Assembly: GCA_002494125.1 (NCBI GenBank)
Contig: DLBD01000087.1
Span: 1-19,493, forward strand
DNA length: 19,493 bases
Direction of reading: 5' to 3'
DNA from: Ruminococcaceae bacterium UBA7030
GTDB taxonomy: Bacteria > Bacillota > Clostridia > Oscillospirales > Acutalibacteraceae
A program made the translations under genes and the position numbers. Positions 16,663-19,493 of the stretch are shown here, in pieces; the stretch's first letter is position 1; the number at the start of each line of letters is the position of its first letter. The notes beneath the pieces are model-generated. The model was not told where the DNA came from. It searched no databases and saw only the letters and a list, made by a program, of their open reading frames with translations.

Positions 16663-18863
16663 TGAGCGAAACTGTATATTCAACTGAATATGACGACGGC
16701 TTTTATAAGTTCTTTGACGAAGTTAAAAGCAATCCTCAGTACGACTCTGACAGGATAGAAAAAGCCTATAAGCTTGCCCGTGATGCGCACAAAAATCAGC
16801 GCAGACGCTCGGGCGAGCCGTATATTATGCACCCCGTTGCCGTTGCCCAAATACTTTATAAGCTCGGTATGGACAACGAAAGTATTATTGCGGCACTTCT
16901 TCATGATGTGGTTGAGGATACCGATTACGACCTTGATTATATCAAAAACGAATTCGGTGATGAGGTGGCTTTGCTTGTCGACGGCGTTACTAAGCTCGGT
17001 CAGATTCCGCTTTCAAGTCGTGAGGAGGTTCAGGCTGAAAACATAAGAAAAATGTTTATGGCTATGAATGAGGATATCAGAGTTATCATCATCAAGCTTT
17101 GCGACAGGCTTCATAATATGCGAACACTTGAGCATATGCCTGAATATAAGCAAAGAGAAAAAAGCCTTGAAACACTTGAAATCTATGCCCCTATCGCTCA
17201 CCGTCTTGGTATTCGTCCTATTAAGGAAGAACTTGAGGATTTGGCAATTTACTACCTTGACCCTATTGCATATAAAGAGATTGAAAGACGTCTTTCTATG
17301 CGACAGGAGGAGGGCGAGGCTTTTCTTAACGATATAACCTCAATGATAAGTGAAAAGATTACTCCCGTTATGAAAAACGTCCAGATTACATCAAGGGTGA
17401 AATCTGTTCATGGCATCTTTAGAAAGGTTTATCTTAAGGGAAAAAACTTTGAACAGATTTTTGATATCTATGCCGTAAGAATTATAGTTGACAGTATGAT
17501 AGACTGTTATAATGCCCTTGGTATTATTCACGATATGTTCCAGCCGCTTCCGGGTAGATTTAAGGATTATATCTCAACCCCTAAGCCTAATATGTATCAG
17601 TCGCTTCATACGACTGTTTTATCAAAGTCCGGTGTTCCGTTTGAGGTTCAGATAAGAACATGGGATATGCACCGTACAGCTGAATTCGGTATTGCTGCCC
17701 ACTGGAAGTATAAGCTTGACAAGGGCGGCAAGGATATAATGGACGAACGTCTTGAATGGATACACAAGATGCTTGAAGCCGGAAATGAATCAGACAGCCC
17801 CGAAGAGCTTGTTAACAACATCAAAGGCGACCTTTCAGCTGAAGAGGTATTTGTTTTTACTCCTAAGGGTGATGTTAAATCTCTTCCTAAGGGTGCAACC
17901 GTCATTGACTTTGCTTATGCAATTCACTCTGCTGTCGGCAACAAAATGGTCGGAGCTAAGGTGAACGGTAAAATAGTAAATCTTGACTACAAGGTTAAAA
18001 CCGGTGAAATAGTCAAAATTCTCACTTCAAATCAGCAGGGAAAGGGACCAAGCCGTGATTGGCTGAATATTGTAAAAACAGGCGAGTCAAGAAGTAAAAT
18101 CCGCGCATGGTTCAAAAAAGAAAAGCGTGATGAAAATATCGTTCGCGGTAAGGCGGAGGTTGAACACGAGCTTAAGAGAAACTATGTTCGCCTTGACGGG
18201 GAAGATTATGACCGCTTTATTGAAAAAATAGCGGAGCGTCAGCATTACCAAAATGCCGATGATTTCTTTGCGGCGGTAGGCTATGGCGGACTCCAAATGT
18301 CAAGGCTTATGCCCGGCATAAAAGATGAGTATAACCGCCATTGGAAGCCTCAGGCTGAACAGCAGAAAACAGTAATACCAAACAATGAAAAAACCGTTAA
18401 AAGTACAAACGGTATAATTGTTGAGGGAATTGACAACTGCCTTATAAAAATGGCTAAATGTTGTTCTCCGATTCCCGGTGATGTTATAATAGGCTTTATA
18501 AACAGAGGAACAGGGCTTACAATCCACAAGCGCGATTGTGTAAATGTTCCGAAAGATTTGGCTTCGGCTCCTGAGCCCGAACGCTGGGTAAGAGCTTATT
18601 GGGATGACAGCGTTGAGGTTGTCGCAAGATCTACGCTTGACGTTTATGCTATTAACCGTGACGGTATTGTCCTTGATATTGCAACTAAAATGGCAAATGC
18701 TCACGTTAAAATCCACTCAATAAATGCTCGCCCGGTTGACGACTTAAACTGTCTTACAACTATGACTGTTTCCGTTAATTCAAAGGAACATCTTGACTCT
18801 ATTGTAAAACAGCTAAAAAAGGTGGAAGGCGTATATCATATAGAAAGAAGTAAAAATATATGA
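16662..18863 (+). CDS. relA: Bifunctional (p)ppGpp synthetase/hydrolase (RelA/SpoT homologue)
   Basis: Long Rel proteins make and degrade the alarmone (p)ppGpp in response to uncharged tRNA on the ribosome. The 733-residue length is nearly that of B. subtilis Rel. The hydrolase domain is intact: His57 in MHPVAVAQ, His81-Asp82 in LLHDVVEDT, and KLCDRLHNMRTLEHM. The synthetase domain has GRFKDYISTPKPNMYQSLHTT (298-318) and Glu328 in FEVQIRT. Its RFKD corresponds to the RxKD loop typical of bifunctional enzymes. A TGS domain (about 393-455, EEVFVFTPKGD and ATVIDFAYAIHS), a conserved-cysteine domain (Cys600-Cys601, CCSPIPGD, with HKRDC) and a C-terminal ACT domain (about 660-733) follow. AAGGGG upstream supports the ATG at 16662. 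Confidence 0.97.
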   Translation: MSETVYSTEYDDGFYKFFDEVKSNPQYDSDRIEKAYKLARDAHKNQRRRSGEPYIMHPVAVAQILYKLGMDNESIIAALLHDVVEDTDYDLDYIKNEFGDEVALLVDGVTKLGQIPLSSREEVQAENIRKMFMAMNEDIRVIIIKLCDRLHNMRTLEHMPEYKQREKSLETLEIYAPIAHRLGIRPIKEELEDLAIYYLDPIAYKEIERRLSMRQEEGEAFLNDITSMISEKITPVMKNVQITSRVKSVHGIFRKVYLKGKNFEQIFDIYAVRIIVDSMIDCYNALGIIHDMFQPLPGRFKDYISTPKPNMYQSLHTTVLSKSGVPFEVQIRTWDMHRTAEFGIAAHWKYKLDKGGKDIMDERLEWIHKMLEAGNESDSPEELVNNIKGDLSAEEVFVFTPKGDVKSLPKGATVIDFAYAIHSAVGNKMVGAKVNGKIVNLDYKVKTGEIVKILTSNQQGKGPSRDWLNIVKTGESRSKIRAWFKKEKRDENIVRGKAEVEHELKRNYVRLDGEDYDRFIEKIAERQHYQNADDFFAAVGYGGLQMSRLMPGIKDEYNRHWKPQAEQQKTVIPNNEKTVKSTNGIIVEGIDNCLIKMAKCCSPIPGDVIIGFINRGTGLTIHKRDCVNVPKDLASAPEPERWVRAYWDDSVEVVARSTLDVYAINRDGIVLDIATKMANAHVKIHSINARPVDDLNCLTTMTVSVNSKEHLDSIVKQLKKVEGVYHIERSKNI

Positions 18864-19312
18864 AAGCAGTTATTCAAAGAGTAAAAAATTCGGGCGTTGA
18901 AATTGACGGAAAAACTGTTTCTGAAATTTCCCAAGGTTTTATGATTCTTCTCGGCGTTGTTGAAGGCGACACCGAGGCAGATGCAGATAAGTTTATAAAA
19001 AAAGTACCTGTTTTAAGAGTGTTTGAGGATGAAAACGGAAAGATGAATTTGTCCTGTCTTGACATAGGTGGTGAAATACTTGTTGTTTCACAGTTTACTC
19101 TATGTGCAGATTGCTCACATGGCAGAAGGCCGAGCTTTACCGCAAGCGCACCTCCCGATAAGGCTGAAAGACTTTATGAATACTTTGTTAAAGAGCTTAA
19201 AGCGTCAGGTATTAAAAAGGTGCTTACAGGTGAATTCGGTGCAGATATGAAGGTCTCTCTTATCAATGACGGACCTGTAACAATCATTCTTGACAGTAAG
19301 GAGTTGAAATAA
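18860..19312 (+). CDS. dtd: D-aminoacyl-tRNA deacylase
   Basis: Dtd hydrolyses D-amino acids mischarged onto tRNA, such as D-Tyr-tRNA, and so protects translation. The 150-residue length is standard. MKAVIQRVKNSGVEIDG at the N terminus, the active-site SQFTL motif near residues 78-82 and the Gly-Pro-containing NDGPVTI near the C terminus (about 138-144) are all present. The start lies inside the end of the rel gene (ATGA overlap at 18860-18863). The rel-dtd-hydrolase order is common in Firmicutes. Confidence 0.96.
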   Translation: MKAVIQRVKNSGVEIDGKTVSEISQGFMILLGVVEGDTEADADKFIKKVPVLRVFEDENGKMNLSCLDIGGEILVVSQFTLCADCSHGRRPSFTASAPPDKAERLYEYFVKELKASGIKKVLTGEFGADMKVSLINDGPVTIILDSKELK

Positions 19313-19493
19313 TGGTTAAGGTTAAATATGAAAGCTTCGGCTCAATGACTAACAACTGTTTTATCATCACAGATATCGCTACAAACAAAAGCGCACTCGT
19401 TGACTGTCCTGAGGACAGTAGGAAAATGCTTGATTTTATTAGCGGATTTGACCTTGAATACATCCTTCTTACCCACGGTCATTTCGACCATAT
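19312..19493 (+). CDS. Metallo-beta-lactamase-fold hydrolase (glyoxalase II-like), 3' end missing
   Basis: Sixty codons are visible before the window ends. The ATG shares its first base with the dtd stop (TAATG at 19310-19314). The translation begins MVKVKYESFGSMTNNCFIIT and reaches ILLTHGHFDH, the first metal-binding motif of the glyoxalase II-like branch of the metallo-beta-lactamase superfamily. Proteins of this group annotated YcbL/GloB-like often follow dtd in Clostridia. The substrate cannot be told from this fragment. The cut is the window edge, not a frameshift. Confidence 0.87.
   Translation, partial: MVKVKYESFGSMTNNCFIITDIATNKSALVDCPEDSRKMLDFISGFDLEYILLTHGHFDH

Overview
The window looks like chromosomal DNA from a Clostridia-type Firmicute, plausibly a gut Oscillospiraceae/Ruminococcaceae relative, though the species cannot be named from sequence alone. 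The evidence is a PolC-type replicative polymerase, a bifunctional Rel, a short-form HisG that needs HisZ, the order uppS-cdsA-dxr-rseP-ispG-polC, and A+T-rich, Shine-Dalgarno-led genes packed with stop/start overlaps. All 17 genes are on the + strand. I see no RNA gene, mobile element, CRISPR array or phage signal.

Region 1 (1-8571) is an envelope, isoprenoid and replication operon: uppS (5' end cut by the window), cdsA, dxr, rseP, ispG and polC. Two enzymes of the MEP isoprenoid pathway (Dxr, IspG) sit with the prenyltransferase that makes the C55 lipid carrier, the CDP-diacylglycerol synthase, a site-2 membrane protease and the replicative polymerase. The notable gene is polC. It is intact and in frame, but its PHP domain runs straight through the point where PolC normally carries the roughly 170-residue DEDDh proofreading exonuclease.

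Region 2 (8572-8659) is the only intergenic gap longer than 20 bp. It holds a good sigma-A-type promoter whose extended -10 is covered by an imperfect 26-bp palindrome, a likely repressor operator. The predicted leader is about 40 nt, too short for a T-box.

Region 3 (8660-14641) is a histidine operon: a hisZ-hisG fusion, hisD, hisB, hisA, hisI and hisE. It lacks hisH and hisF at their usual places beside hisA. It also carries an inserted pair, a membrane-anchored ComEC-like metallo-beta-lactamase-fold protein and a DUF3006-like small protein.

Region 4 (14641-19493) continues with stop/start overlaps into recJ, the bifunctional (p)ppGpp synthetase/hydrolase gene, dtd and the start of a glyoxalase-II-like hydrolase cut by the window end. 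Because there is no gap between hisE and recJ, the DNA-repair and stringent-response genes may be transcribed at least partly from the histidine promoter.
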